Origin: Adenophora triphylla var. japonica
Taxonomy: Eukaryota > Streptophyta > Magnoliopsida > Asterales > Campanulaceae
Assembly (NCBI GenBank): GCA_022495995.1
Contig: JAFEMH010001478.1
Span: 403,896-467,895, forward strand
Reading direction: 5' to 3'
Length of the DNA: 64,000 nt
Shown: in pieces, positions 11,308 through 22,179 of the stretch
Numbering within the stretch: the first letter of the stretch is position 1
How the letters are laid out: each line of letters starts with the position of its first letter
Translations under genes and position numbers: made by a program
Notes under the pieces: model-generated
Told to the model about the DNA's origin: nothing
What the model saw: the letters and a program-made list of their open reading frames with translations, nothing else
The model's database searches: none

Positions 11308-11969
11308 AAGCCCTCGACGACGTCACTTATGAAAGAAGTGGGGTCGCCGATAAGATAAGGGTCCTAATCTGGATCGCGTGCTGGGAGAGGAAGTGACCGT
11401 GAGGGTCAATGTGAGGACGTGGTGGTGTCCTTTTGTGTGACCGTTTAGGTCAATAGGCTGGACCCTGTGATAGGATTCCTACGTATCCCTGGCGGGAATC
11501 AAGCCTGGTCGTAGTTCGGGTGTGGGGTGAGTGTTTTGTGAATGCGGGCGTGGTGGTGCCCTGAAGTGTTGTGTGACCGCCGAGGTCAGTGGTAAGGACG
11601 TGGTGGTGTCCTGGGTGACCGCATAGGTCGATGGCTGGACCCTGTGATAGGATTCCTACGTATCCCTGGCGGGAATCAAGCCTGGTCGTAGTTCAGAGGT
11701 CGTGAATTTGTGTGTGCGGGCGTGGTGGTGCCCTGAAGTGTTGTGTGACCGCCGAGGTCAGTGATAAGGACGTGGTGGTGTCCTAAGATGTGGTGACCGC
11801 CGAGGTCAATTGTGAGGACGTGGTGGTGTCCTGGGATGGAAATTTTACGATTTTCCGAATCGGGTGGTTTAAGGCCTTCCGGGCCGGGGATAATCATTTG
11901 GGAGGTTTATACGGTCTTCCGGACCGAGTGGTTTAAAGCCTTCCGGGCTGGAGGTAGAGTGAGGACCTG
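11308..11969 (-). other. E2 3' UTR, part with repeated hairpin blocks
   Basis: No gene. The stem-loop block CCTACG...CGTAGTTC occurs twice, at 11478-11518 and 11655-11694, within a duplicated stretch of about 180 bp. Short repeats with GAGGACGTGGTGGTGTCCT and GACCGCCGAGGTCA recur between 11410 and 11840. The bases next to the LTR form a short purine run on the minus strand that could serve as polypurine tract. Confidence 0.6.
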
Positions 11970-12340
11970 AATCGTCTTCTGATTGCGGTTGGTGCCACGC
12001 TGGAGGACTTTGAATCGTCATCTGGCGGCGGTTGGTGCCACGCTGGAGGACTTTGAATCGTCATCTGGCGGCGGTTGGTGCCACGCTGGAGGACTTTGAA
12101 TCGTCATCTGGCGGCGGTTGGTGCCACGCTGGAGGACTTTGAATCGTCTTCTGGCGGCGGTTGGTGCCACGCTGGAGGACTTTGAATCGTCATCTGGCGG
12201 CGGTTGATGTGATGCGCGAGGACTTTGAATCGTCTTCTAGCCGCAGTTTGATGTAATGCGCGAGGACTTTGAATCGTCTTCTAGCCGCAGTTGTGGATGT
12301 AATGCGCGAGGACTTTGAATCGTCTTCTAGCCGCATTTGT
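11970..12340. repeat. E2 tandem array 1, unit 43-45 bp, about 8 copies
   Basis: The block GGTGCCACGCTGGAGGACTT starts at 11991, 12034, 12077, 12120 and 12163, exactly 43 bp apart. Three or four more diverged copies (GATGTAATGCGCGAGGACTT) follow to about 12340. Confidence 0.92.
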
Positions 12341-12849
12341 GGAGGCGTGGCTGCCTTGTGCTTTTGCATGTTGAGTAGAAGGTTGGACTTACGATGACTG
12401 CCGGTGCTTGCGTTGCCGTTGAAGTGGGCGAGGATGACGGCCGGTGATTGCTTCCCCATTTGGCATTTTGGAGGCGCTTCGTGCCTTGGTACTTGTACTT
12501 GGAGGTGTTGGCTCCTTCTTGTGCTTGTTTTGCCGTTGAGTGGGCAAGGATGATGGTCGGTGCTGGGGATATGCAGTCCTGTATGACTTCCCTTTCGACT
12601 TGTTGGGGAGGAGCTCGGGCTTGCTTTGATGGCCGTTGCTTGCGCTGCCGTTGAAGTGGGCGAAGTTCGGGCTTACATCTGACTGCCGGTGCTTGAATTG
12701 CTGGGGATGCGTGACCTTGTAGGGGCCCTTTTCTGTTGGGAAGATGACTTCGGACCTCCAGTGGTTGAGTTGTCGTTGAGCGTTTGGAGGCGTCTTGTGC
12801 CTTGATATTCGTGCTGGGAGGTGTTGGCTCCTTCTTGAATTGCCGTCGG
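12341..12849. other. E2 3' UTR between the arrays
   Basis: No gene. Loose copies of phrases from the neighbouring arrays occur (CTTACGATGACTGCCGG near 12390, GCTTACATCTGACTGCCGG near 12668, CTTGTACTTGGAGGTGTTGG). They suggest an older, decayed tandem repeat. Confidence 0.5.
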
Positions 12850-13205
12850 GCGTTTTGGATTGCCGTTGGAGTGGGCGGTGGTTGGATTGCCGTTGGAGTG
12901 GGCGAGGACCGGTCTTACGCTGATGGCCGGTGGTTGAATTGCCGTTGGAGTGGGCGAGGACCGGTCTTACGCTGATGGCCGGTGGTTGAATTGCCGTTGA
13001 AGTGGGCGAGGTCCGGTCTTACGCTTGACGGCCGGTGGTTGAATTGCCGTTGGAGTGGGCGAGGACCGGTCTTACGCTGACGGCCGGAGATTGATTTGCC
13101 GTTGAAGGGGGCGAGATCCGGTCTTACGCTTGACGGCCGGGGATTGATTTGCCGTTGAAGGGGGCGAGGACCGGTCTTACGCTTGACGGCCGGTGGTTGA
13201 ATCGA
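12850..13205. repeat. E2 tandem array 2, unit about 52-53 bp, about 6 copies
   Basis: The phrase GGGCGAGGACCGGTCTTACG recurs near 12902, 12954, 13006, 13059, 13110 and 13164. Each is followed by CTGATGGCCGG or CTTGACGGCCGG and then TTGAATTGCCGTTG. The core CTTACGNTGANGGCCGG also appears in the unrelated-length E3 array at 37750-38330. Confidence 0.9.
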
Positions 13206-13310
13206 AGGGTTAGGGACCATTCTGCACTTGGATTTGCTGGAAAAGGCCTTAGGACAGCCAGGGGCAAAGATTATAAGGGCAGGAAAGTAATTTGGCCCCC
13301 TCTTGCAAAG

Positions 13311-13398
13311 AGGTCCGTACGGATCAACCTGGTTGCAAAGAGGTCCGTACGGACCACTTTGATTTTTTACAGTTCCCAGGCTTTGACCAGGTTTAAAT
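13311..13398 (+). promoter_or_regulatory. Candidate promoter of the E2 plant-mobile-domain gene
   Basis: Two palindromes of the LTR type, at 13311-13325 (one arm base changed) and 13341-13354, have centres 30 bp apart. A TATA-like TTTAAAT lies at 13392-13398, and the ATG is at 13513. The arrangement copies that of the E2 LTR promoter although the surrounding DNA is different. Confidence 0.55.
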
Positions 13399-13512
13399 GA
13401 CCGAGCCCTTCCCCATTCCTTCTTCTTCCAGGCGTAAACCAGGCGAGAGAGAGAGAGGAAAAAACCTCCATTGTTAACCAAAATCAAAGATTTTTTGCTT
13501 GAATTGTTTGCC

Positions 13513-16360
13513 ATGGCTGAAGGATCTCGAAGGAGTCGTCGTCAACGCAGTCAAGAGGTGGTCGAGCAACGGATGGAGCTCCAAAGGAATTGGATTTCGT
13601 TCGTTCCATCTTCGAAGAACCCGGATGTCTTGTATCCGAATCCGGAGGTGCACAATCGTCGCTCCATGAACGTCGGGGAGGTAAGAAATCTGTTCCGTTT
13701 TGATTCCCTGCTCGAATTTTTGAATGCTAGAACTAGGTTTTAGTTTTTCGCATTTTTGAATTTTTTGTTATATTTTTTTTTATGCCTTTTTGTGAAATTC
13801 TTGATGAATTGTTGAAAATGGACATGTAAAAATTGTGGGTATGTGTATTTTGTGCAGAAATGTGTAGATTAGCTTTTATTTGTGAAAATAAAGTGCCTCT
13901 CTAATGAAATGCATGCTTTAGTGTTTTGTACCGTATGCTATTTATGTATGTACATAATGAGAAAAGTTTGTCGTGTAGTGACAATTTTTGTGAAAAAATG
14001 TGACATGTGCCGTGTTTTGTGACGGGTTTTGTCTGAAAGTGTGTGCCGTGTAGGGACGGATTTTTTGAAAAATGTGTTATGCATATGTGTCGTGCCGTGT
14101 GTGCCATGTTTTTGGGTGACGGACTTTGTGGGGAAAATATGTGCAATATGTGCCGTGTTTTTGTGACGGGTTATATGTGAAAAATATGTGTAATGTGTGC
14201 CGTGTTTTGTGACGGGATATATGTGAAAAATATGTGCAATGTGTGCCGTGTTTTGTGACGGGTTATATGTGCCTTTGTTTTATATTAAGTACGTGATTGG
14301 ACGTACCTTTCTTGTGTTTACCTGCGGGATGCGGGGCTTATGGCCGGGAAGGCCAAGAGGATGAAGACTCGGGGTCGCTCGAGGCATTTGTTGAGCTGTG
14401 GCGGCGGATGCCTGATATTTACGTGGACGGTAGGCCGAGTCCCGGAGGCTGGTCTACAGCTTCGGCACGGGGTGTTCGTCGAGAACCTGGCCGGAGTTTC
14501 GATACGAGGAAGAACAAGAGCGTCTTCCTTGGCCTTTACGAGTGCGGTGGGATACCACCCACACCTTCCATCCGAGTGGGGGAGAGGTGACGGTGACGCC
14601 CGGCCGATTTTGCTTTGCGATTACCGGAGCTTTCCTTCAAAGGAGGGCCGGTGCGGTGGAGAGATATGATCTCGATGTGGTGTTGACCGAGCTGCTTGGG
14701 CTTTGAGCCTCGTCCTCGCGGGGGCACAGGGATGCTATATAGCGACGTGGAGCTGAAGATCCCGGCCAGTGTGGGGCCTACATCCGGGGTACCGGCCGGG
14801 TGACGGCGGGCATGGCGTGCTCCTTTTTGTGGTATGCCTTTGTCAGAGACTTTGTTCTCGAACCACGCGACCGCGGCTCCCTTTGCTTTGTTGGAGAGCT
14901 TGATTGACTGGATAGGGTCTGTGATATTGCTTGGGGCGAGCGAGGCTTGGGCGAGCTCTACTTCTCTTTGGACCGGTTTAGCCGGGGTGTGGCCAGTTCA
15001 TTGGCCTGTTTTGACTTCGCTTTGGAGGTATGAGTTTATTGCTGTTTTTGATTTAGCAACTTGTCATTTCTCCGTTTTCTTTTTTTACTGCTTGAGCCTT
15101 CTCTGTTTTTGTCGCAGTGTGGTTTTATGAGATTTTCCGGTGCTTCCCGTGGGATAGAGATCCAGAGGGCTGTTCTTTGCGTACCACTGCTATCTTTGGG
15201 CTGGGCTCGTACGGCGAGGAAGAGGAGGACCAGCCGGGGGAAGCTCACCATCGCCTACGGGGATGTGCAGGAGCGTCTGGAGAGGGATAGCCCGGAGGGG
15301 TTTGTCTTGTTCCCGTGGACTCGGTGATGAGGGGGATGAGTTTGAGGGGCTCCCGAGGTGACGGCGCGGCGGAAGATGCTTTGCGGGGCTTGACCTGCGA
15401 TGTTATGTATGCTGGGAGCGGGTCTTACGCGGCATGGCCCGGTGTGCTTCCCGTGGCTCCGAGGACCCTCCCTTTGGGATGCTTGATTCCCGAGACATGG
15501 ACGTGCTCGATTTTGAGAGGTACCTTGGCGGTGTCGGCGCCGAGGAGTTCATTTTGTATGGAGAGGAGTACGGGGCCTTCGTGAGGAGGAAGCTGAGGAC
15601 GCCGCAGGTACTGGCGCGGGAGAGAGAGGCTGGCCCGCAGGCTCCCCCTGAGGTTCCGATGCCGGGGCCGGATTTCACGTACGTCCGCGGGGACGGATCG
15701 AGGAGGAGGGTGTGCAGCTGCAGTTCCGGAGCGGAGCTCTGCTTTGCATACGAGTGGACCCCGATAGATCGGTGAGTGTGCGACTCTTTTCCATCTTGGC
15801 ATCTTTTACTGTATTTTTCTCTTTTTGTTGTTGAGTATAACTGTATTGCCGAGCGTTTCCTTGGTCGCTTGTTGGTGCGGAGTCCCGGGAGAGCCTATGA
15901 TATGCTGACTCGCCGTTACGTGGCGATGAGGTCGTTTGCGAAGAAGATGGCTTCGAAGATATCTTGCCGGTCTTCGCGACGCATGCCGGCGTACGAGCCT
16001 ATGCCTTCGAGGCATTCTGTAGACGTTCCTCCGCCTAGAGTCGAGCCGGAGCCGCAGCAGGAGGGGCCTTCGAGGGGCGGCATAGCATGGATGCGGGGCG
16101 TCTTCGGGAGGCACGGGGCCTTCGAGGAGCGGCCCTTTTATCGCTTCATGCCTCCGCATGGCGCACGGGGTGAGGGTTCCTCGAGCCTTCTTTCTTTGAT
16201 CCTTTCGCCGGATTTGATCCTTCCGAGTACTTTTCGTGGGAGCCTCCTGGCGGTGCTCGGTATTCCGACGACGAGGATGTGACGGGCGAGTTCGTTGGGA
16301 TGCCCGACTTTTCTTTGGAGGACCTCGGTGAGGATGATGATGCCGAGGATTCGATTAGTA
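13513..16360 (+). pseudogene. Antisense plant mobile domain (PMD) gene of E2, four exons, decayed
   Basis: Exon 1 is 13513-13680 (56 codons, MAEGSRRSRRQ onward), ending at a GTAAGA donor. Exon 2 is about 14328-15027; its acceptor is damaged (CGG where the E5 copy has CAG). Exon 3 is 15118-15771 (GTGAGT donor) and exon 4 starts at 15836. Exon 2 contains RWDTTHTFHPSGGEVTVTP, matching the PMD signature WW...THTFH..WGE, and ends with AWGERGLGELYFSLDRFS. Exon 3 contains EYGAFVRRKLRTPQVL, shared with the E3 and E5 copies. The last exon is Arg/Pro-rich and ends acidic. Several frame changes in exons 2-4 make it non-functional. PMD proteins (MAIN/MAIL1 in Arabidopsis) act in gene silencing; the function of transposon-borne copies is unknown. 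It runs opposite to gag-pol, so its introns survive retrotransposition. Confidence 0.78.
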
Positions 16361-16426
16361 TTCATTTGCTTTCCCTCTTTTCATATCCCCTTTTTTGTTT
16401 AGCAACGGACATTTATTGGTACCCGT

Positions 16427-16432
16427 AATAAA
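16427..16432 (+). terminator. Possible polyadenylation signal AATAAA
   Basis: AATAAA lies about 70 bp after the acidic end of the PMD gene and before the palindromes that precede the next antisense gene. The position is suitable, but the motif is short and AT-rich DNA surrounds it. Confidence 0.35.
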
Positions 16433-16691
16433 ACACATGTATTTGCATGGCAAACAAAGTATTTTTATTTTAAGATGTAATGTCATTTTGTGATTCAGGA
16501 TTTGTCCTAGAAATTGTTGCTATTATTATTTTTATTTTTGTACATGCCACGTGAGCCGAGAGTGCATTTGTGGGTAGTGTATGTTTGCGGGAATGGCTTT
16601 GGCCGGTGTTTGGGCGGTTTGGAGCAAGGTTTTGCCGAGGACGGGGGCTTTTGTATCGTTTGCTTTGGGGAAATGGGCTCTGTTTGCAAGG

Positions 16692-16763
16692 AGGTCCGTA
16701 CGGACATACTTAGCATGCAAAGAGGTCCGTACGGACCAACCTTGCTTTGGGAAGGACATAAAT
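16692..16763 (+). promoter_or_regulatory. Candidate promoter of the second E2 antisense gene
   Basis: Palindromes lie at 16692-16705 (AGGTCCGTACGGAC) and 16724-16737 (GGTCCGTACGGACC), with centres 31 bp apart. The spacer GCATGCAAAGA between them is the same as in the LTR pair at 10959-11002. ATAAAT follows at 16758-16763, 21 bp past the last palindrome, and an ATG at 16859. The unit looks like a copy of the LTR promoter core in front of a second gene. Confidence 0.65.
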
Positions 16764-16858
16764 GCTTTCCAAAGTGTCTCGGGTTCTTCCTCATTTCCCC
16801 ATTTGCAGCCATTTTCGAGCTTTCTTCCCCATTTTCTCTAGGAACCTCCATTTTTGCC

Positions 16859-18379
16859 ATGGATTCTTCGTACGTCCCTAGAATTTTGCCGAGGCTTTCG
16901 CAGAGAGGCAAGCACACTTCCTTGAGCAGTTGAAAACGTGGATGCGCGCCGTATGAGGCATCGAGACGGGCTTTCGAGGTAAGGTTTCGTCTTTGCTCGG
17001 TTTGGTCTTTTAAGGAGTTGGTTCCTGATTGGGATTTGTTGCGAGGCTGCCGCGAAGTTCTGGGATGTTAGGAGGCACGTGTACCGTTTCTCCTACAATG
17101 AAATGGTGCCCACTTTTGAGGATTTTCGGGCTTTGATTGGAGGACCCAGGAGGTGGAGGCCATCTCGCTTCCTTTGATTGGTGGTGTTCTTTGTGAGCGT
17201 GAAGCTTGCGAGACTTTCTTCGTACTTCGTTGGAAGAAGTGCAGGGCATGATCCTTGATTCGGGTCATGTTGACATTTCGAGCCGCCTGAGCGGTTCATG
17301 GTTGATGATGAGAGTGACGTCTCTTGGGATGTATTTGCCACTGTGCGTGATGGCGACGCTTTTGCGGTCCGCCTCCTTGGCATTTGTGATGGCGCTTTGC
17401 TAGATGTGGTAGGGCACCGCAGAGCCGAGAGGATATTGTCCCGTTGGTGCCGGGGGAGACTCTTCATGGTATCGACCGTCCGGCGACCGGGGATCGTTTC
17501 ATGAGAGGGGAAGCCCCGCTTTGCTCACCTTGTGGCTGCGAGAGAGACTTCAGGCCATGCCCGAGGCTCCGGCGTCATTTAGCCCGTGGTCATTTGCTCG
17601 CCGACCTCTTGTGTTGGATATGGATCGTCCGCCCGGGAGAGATGGATGGCACACTTGGTACGCATCAGATCCGCCGGTGGGTTCCGCACCGGAGGATTGA
17701 GACCAGGAGGATCTTGCGGAAGGGTCCTACGTTGTCGAGTTCCAGTTTGTCTTGGTCCTCCTTCTATATTCCGTCGCTTGTTTCCGGCGGTTTGGGATGA
17801 AGCAGAGCCTTTGTTGAGGCTGGGATGACCTTGCTTTGCGGAGGTAGTTCCTCTTTGTATGGCGGCTCCGGGTGCCTTCTTGTATTGTCTCGAGGGTATG
17901 GAAGTATTCCGCTTTCCCTCTGTGGTACTCCTTAGATGTCTGGGAGCGTTGTGTTGACGACTCGTGTATCCGGCTCCTTGGTATGAGCGGCGTGTTAGCG
18001 GTCCCAAGTGGTCTTGGAGAGCGGGCGTGTAGCGATTCTCGGGACCCGGTCTGTAGTAGCTATTGCCTTAGGAGTGCCGAAGCACAGTCGACCCTTTGGA
18101 TGTGACGGGAGACACTTTGTTTGACTACGAGACTAGAGTTGACCGACCGACAGGAGAGGTCCTCTTTGCTGCACTCAAGCAGGAGGAGATCCGAGCCGAA
18201 GCACGGGCGAATGAAGCCCTGAGAGCTGCCGGGTTGTTTGACTCTACTGGGAGGACCCAAGATCTCTGACCGAGAGACGCAGAGTTGGTTCACGTGGAGC
18301 GAAAGAAGACTCGCCGGGACGAGGGAAGAAAGGAAAGAATGGCGAGGGACAAGCGCAGATGGCGCGGAATGACCTCCTA
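16859..18379 (+). pseudogene. Second antisense gene of E2, DUF7745-like, heavily decayed
   Basis: Recognised by alignment with the better copy at 41567-42989. Shared pieces are RFSYNEMVPTFEDFRALIGG near 17085-17150, VPLVPGETLHGID near 17440-17480, a stretch ending FRRFGMKQ near 17790, and the C-terminal FDYETRVDR and EIRAEARANEALRAAGL near 18120-18230. The motif YNEMVPTIEDF is typical of the plant DUF7745 family, which is known mostly from transposon-associated proteins and has no established function. At least five frame changes and several stops are needed to follow the homology. Confidence 0.6.
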
Positions 18380-19260
18380 GGTATCCATTCATTGCATTGC
18401 AAACACATTATTAGTTAAATGTATTAAGTCAGTTTTTTAGCATGTTGTGAACTTGAGAGTAGACCGTGCTTGAACTCATCAAGAAATGTTGTAACCGTTA
18501 GTGATTTGTGATTTACTTTTAAAGCTTTGTCGAGACGCAAGATCTTTTGTTTGCCTTTGCTTCTGTTGTGCACTTTGTCGGCGTCCATCTTTGGACTTTT
18601 CTGTTGCATTCGCGGGCCGAAGCAGCCTGGGCCCCGACGGCAATCCCCTTTGGCCGAGGCTTTGTGCTTGGCCGAGAGGTTGAATGCTCCCTTGACAAGT
18701 CGTTTTGACGGTCTTTTCGTAGCTTCCTTGCCTCTTGTTGGCGTCGGGCTCTTGACCTCTTTTTTGCAGCCTTCCGCTTGAGCTTCTTTTGTTTTTTTTG
18801 TGAGCCCTTGCTCGAGCTCTCTTTTCTTTTTTGTTTTGTTTTTTTTTTTGTGAGCCCTTGCTCGAGCTCTTTTTTTTTGAAGCGCGTGAGGGCGAAGACA
18901 AGCCCCTGGCTTGGAAGCGTACATGAGTCGCCGTTTGATGCTGAGTGACCCTCGGATGTCCTTTGATGTTGCCGCCGTTGTTTGACTTGGTCAAGGTGAC
19001 TGTTGGGGCGTGTTCTTGAAAAGTGCGTAGCTTGATGGAGGTCTTGATTGACATTCAAACTTTTGACTTTTTTGTGTATTTTTAGACCGGACCAATTAAG
19101 GTTGCCTACGTTCCCCTGACTAGAGGGCTCAGTCTCGCGTAGTTCGACACTACATGGAGTGCCAAGAGATGCACAGCTGTTCTTCTTCAGCGAAGTATCT
19201 CGCGAAGTTTGCTTCCGTTGACCGGATTCATGAAGGGATTGCCGTCTAGGTCTGTCGGCT
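18380..19260 (-). other. E2 spacer between antisense genes and integrase
   Basis: It includes a block (about 18438-18490, GAGAGTAGACCGTGCTTGAA within it) that is also present after the E3 second antisense gene (43075-43125). It also has a duplicated phrase with GTGAGCCCTTGCTCGAGCTC (18799 and 18850) among T-runs, and the conserved hairpin block at 19105-19146. The Lys/Arg-rich open frames on the minus strand (18424-19373) read through the T-runs and are not genes. Confidence 0.6.
19105..19146. other. Conserved stem-loop block (CCTACG...CGTAGTTCG), inner copy of E2
   Basis: It begins CCTACGTTCCCC and ends CGCGTAGTTCG. The 5-bp arms CTACG (19106-19110) and CGTAG (19138-19142) can pair, and an inner stem CCCT/AGGG is also possible. 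Homologous blocks lie at 43140-43191 (E3), 53581-53622 (E5) and, inverted, 28918-28960 (E4). Confidence 0.7.
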
Positions 19261-19269
19261 TCATGGCGC

Positions 19270-20590
19270 CTCCGGAGAAGATCTTTTGAACCACGAAAGG
19301 GCCGATCCATGTGGGTTCCCATTTTCCCAAAGGTTGGTTCGAGTGGGAGGCTTTTCTTTGAGTACAAGGTCACCTTCCCCGATGTCTCGGGATTTGACTT
19401 TCTTGTCGAAAGCTCTAGCCATCCTCGCTTTGATAGGCTCGGACGTGTTCCATGGCCTTTAGTCGTCGCTCGTCTCTAGCGAGCCAATTGGCCATGTCGG
19501 CTTGAGCCATTCGACTTCGTTGATGTCGTTTTCCAGAGACTCTGAGTGAGGGAATTTCTAGCTCGATGGGAAGGACCGCTTCCATCCCGTAGGTCGTGGC
19601 AAATGGGGTTTCTCCCGTGGTCGTTCGATCGATGTGCGGTAGCCCCAAAGTGCAGGTGCGGCTTCTCGGGCCAATCTCGTCCTCGGGTGGTCATTTTTCT
19701 GATGATCCGTTCGAGGGTTTTGTTTGCCGCTTCCACGCGCCGTTTGTTTGTGGCCGTAGGGAGAAGATTTGTGGCGTGTGATCTTGAATTCACCCGAGCA
19801 GTCCGTCAAATTCCCCTTCGAAGTGTGAGCCGTTGTCTGATATGACCTCATTTGGGATGCCGTATCGGCATATGATGTTTTCCTTGAGGAAATGCGCGAC
19901 CTTCTTGGAGGTGAGTACCTTGTAGGACTTGGCTTCGACCCATTTGGTGAAGTAGTCGATGGCTACTAAGATGAACTCGTGACCGTTGCTGATTTTCCCG
20001 ATGACGTCAATTCCCCAAGTGGCAAAGAGCCAAGGTGTAGTCATGCAGTAGAGATCGTGGGGCGGTAGATGATTGAGGTTGGAGAACCGTTGGCACTTGT
20101 CGCAGCCTTCGGACAAAGTGGATGCACCGCCTCCATGGAGATCCAAGAGGTAGCCCATCCTGAGAATGATTTGCATCGGGGCTACTGCATTCATGTGGGG
20201 ACCGCAAGCCCCATTGTGGACTTCATTCATGAACTTGTCTGCTTCTTCTTGGCTGACGCAGCGTAGGAGTGGCCCGTGGTAGCGTTTCTTGTATAACATG
20301 TCCCCGAGGATGACGAAGTGAGAGGCAAGGCGTTTTAGGGCCATGATGCTCTTGGTTTTGACCCCTCCTGTGTGTGGGTCTTCCTTGTTCATGAAGGTGA
20401 TTTCCCCGCTCTTGGAAAATCTGGGTTTATGCTGGAAATGGCGTCGAACTTGCGTCTCTTTGGCTCTTCAGCAATCTTGCAAATCGTTGTGATTAAAACC
20501 TTCTCGGCAGCTTGGGCCCGGTTTTTCTCTCGTTTGACAACATGCTTAAATGTTTGCTTGATGCATTTATTTAATTAATGTGTTTGCCTT
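19270..20590 (-). pseudogene. E2 integrase, frameshifted
   Basis: The frame from 20392 to 19790 contains the zinc finger (EVHNGACGPHMNA then CDKCQRF) and the core with D in TWGIDVIG and D in ISDNGSHFEGE. A frame change near 19800 moves the rest into other frames: VEAANKTLERIIRKM carries the third acidic residue, followed by TPFATTYGMEAVLPIELEIP. The C-terminal part continues in a third frame to about 19270. The linker upstream (20590-20400) is also shifted. Catalytic residues seem present, but the reading frame is broken at least three times. It directly follows the protease-side spacer, with no RT. Confidence 0.85.
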
Positions 20591-20599
20591 TTGTATAGA

Positions 20600-22130
20600 T
20601 GAATTTAACTGTTTTGATTAGTTAATGTCATCATTTGTTAAAGATGCAATGAAATGATTTTTTAGGAAGGTCGGACCTTTTATTGAAAGCGTGAAGACTG
20701 TACATTGTTGACCAAAGATTCACAATCGTCGGGCGTAAAGCCGTCAAAAGACTCAAAAGATGTGAATAGACAGACAACAAGACTCGAAGCTAGACTATAG
20801 GCGACGAGGGATTGGACCAGGCTTCATTACTCTTGGATGGCTGTAGCTCTAGAGGGAGTGGTGCTGGTTCAGGTGGCCAATCTTCCCTTGGCATGAGTCC
20901 CGGAAAGTAGCTTGCATGCGGCTCGATTTCAAACCGGATCGCGGAGGTTTTTGGCTGCTCCCCGATGATGTCCCTCCATTAGTGTTGCCACCACCCTTGG
21001 GGGTTTTTGATGATAGAAGTCGGCGAGGGCTACTTCTAGGGAGGGCGAAGCATTCGCTGATTCGGAGTGGATTCTTGCTGATGTTGATTACTTTCATAGA
21101 ATCTGCCTCTTTATCTGGGATCTTTGCTTGGACGACGTTTACAATGTCTGATTCGAGCGGGCATGCTATATCTCCTTCCCTGATTAAGCCTTGGAGGAGG
21201 TTGCGCCATTGTTCGTCCAGGTCGGACACCGGAATGTTGAATTGAACTGGGCTATGATGGGTCCCCGTAAGATCCGAGAGTGTCGGCTGAGGGTTGTCTT
21301 GTCCGGGGATCGGTGATGAGCCGGTTTGCAAGAGGGTTTTCGCGAAGTAAGGGTCTACTCCTCGATCAATCTCCATTAGGGCATCCATCTCTTGATCCTC
21401 TCTCAAGCATTCTTCACAAGGTTCAGCGTATGTCAGAGTTGTCATCCTGACCCATGAGTTCTTCAATTTCCACTCGCTTCAGCGGCTTAGAGCGCGGATG
21501 TAAGGATCCACTTCGTAGCGGGACAGGTAGGAGAATCATCTGGAGAAGAGTATTCGGTCATGTCGGGACCTTCTTCTGGGTCATAGCTTGCTGGCCAAGC
21601 ACTTGCCATTGCACTGCTTCCGCGGATCACTTCGATCGCTCCATTAGCATTGATGAATTTCACGCATTGGTGAAGAGTAGATGATACGGCTTTCATCTGA
21701 TGTATCCAAGGCCGTCCCAACAAAGCAGAGAAGGTGGGTTTGATTTCCACAACTTGGAACTCTACCGACTCCAGTTGTACGTCGAATTGGATCCTCAGTG
21801 ATGACTCCTACGATTGGTCGTGCGGTGGAGTCGTAGGCTCGGATTACCCGAGGTGAAGGCCTTATCAGAGAACGGTCGATGCGGAGTCGTTTCAATGTGC
21901 TTAAAGCGATGATGTTGACTGCGGAGCCGTTATCAATCAAGACGTTCGGGAGGAAGAACATCTCTATCTTTATGAGGATGAGGAGGGCTTCGTTATGCCG
22001 ATTCTCGCATATTGGCAAGTCATCGTCTGTGAAGGCTAAACCGCTTCCCCGTGCTACCGTTGGACTCGGTCTCGTGCAGGGAAACGTTCGATCCATCCAT
22101 TTGTATGTCTTGGCCGGGGCAAAGATCGTA
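20600..22130 (-). pseudogene. E2 aspartic protease and spacer; RT and RNase H missing
   Basis: The frame at 22096-21644 carries the protease motif VLIDNGSAVNIIALSTL (DNG in place of DTG/DSG, common in Tat elements). After a frameshift, SALLGRPWIHQM (21750-21700 region) gives the second protease signature. The frame at 21466-20849 is the linker that normally precedes RT. From there the sequence passes directly into integrase-side DNA near 20600: no YxDD box, no LNKACPKD motif and no RNase H were found on either strand between 20600 and 21640. E3 shows the same gap. Confidence 0.75.
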
Positions 22131-22179
22131 GGGAGACAGCTGCCCTCGGGCGTTCTTGTCGGAATTCCCGGTCACGAGA

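Noticed and set aside
18424..19373. Lys/Arg-rich ORFs of 166-284 residues
   Set aside because: Composition comes from T-rich tracts read in reverse and a duplicated phrase; partly out-of-frame integrase C-terminus. No support as a gene.
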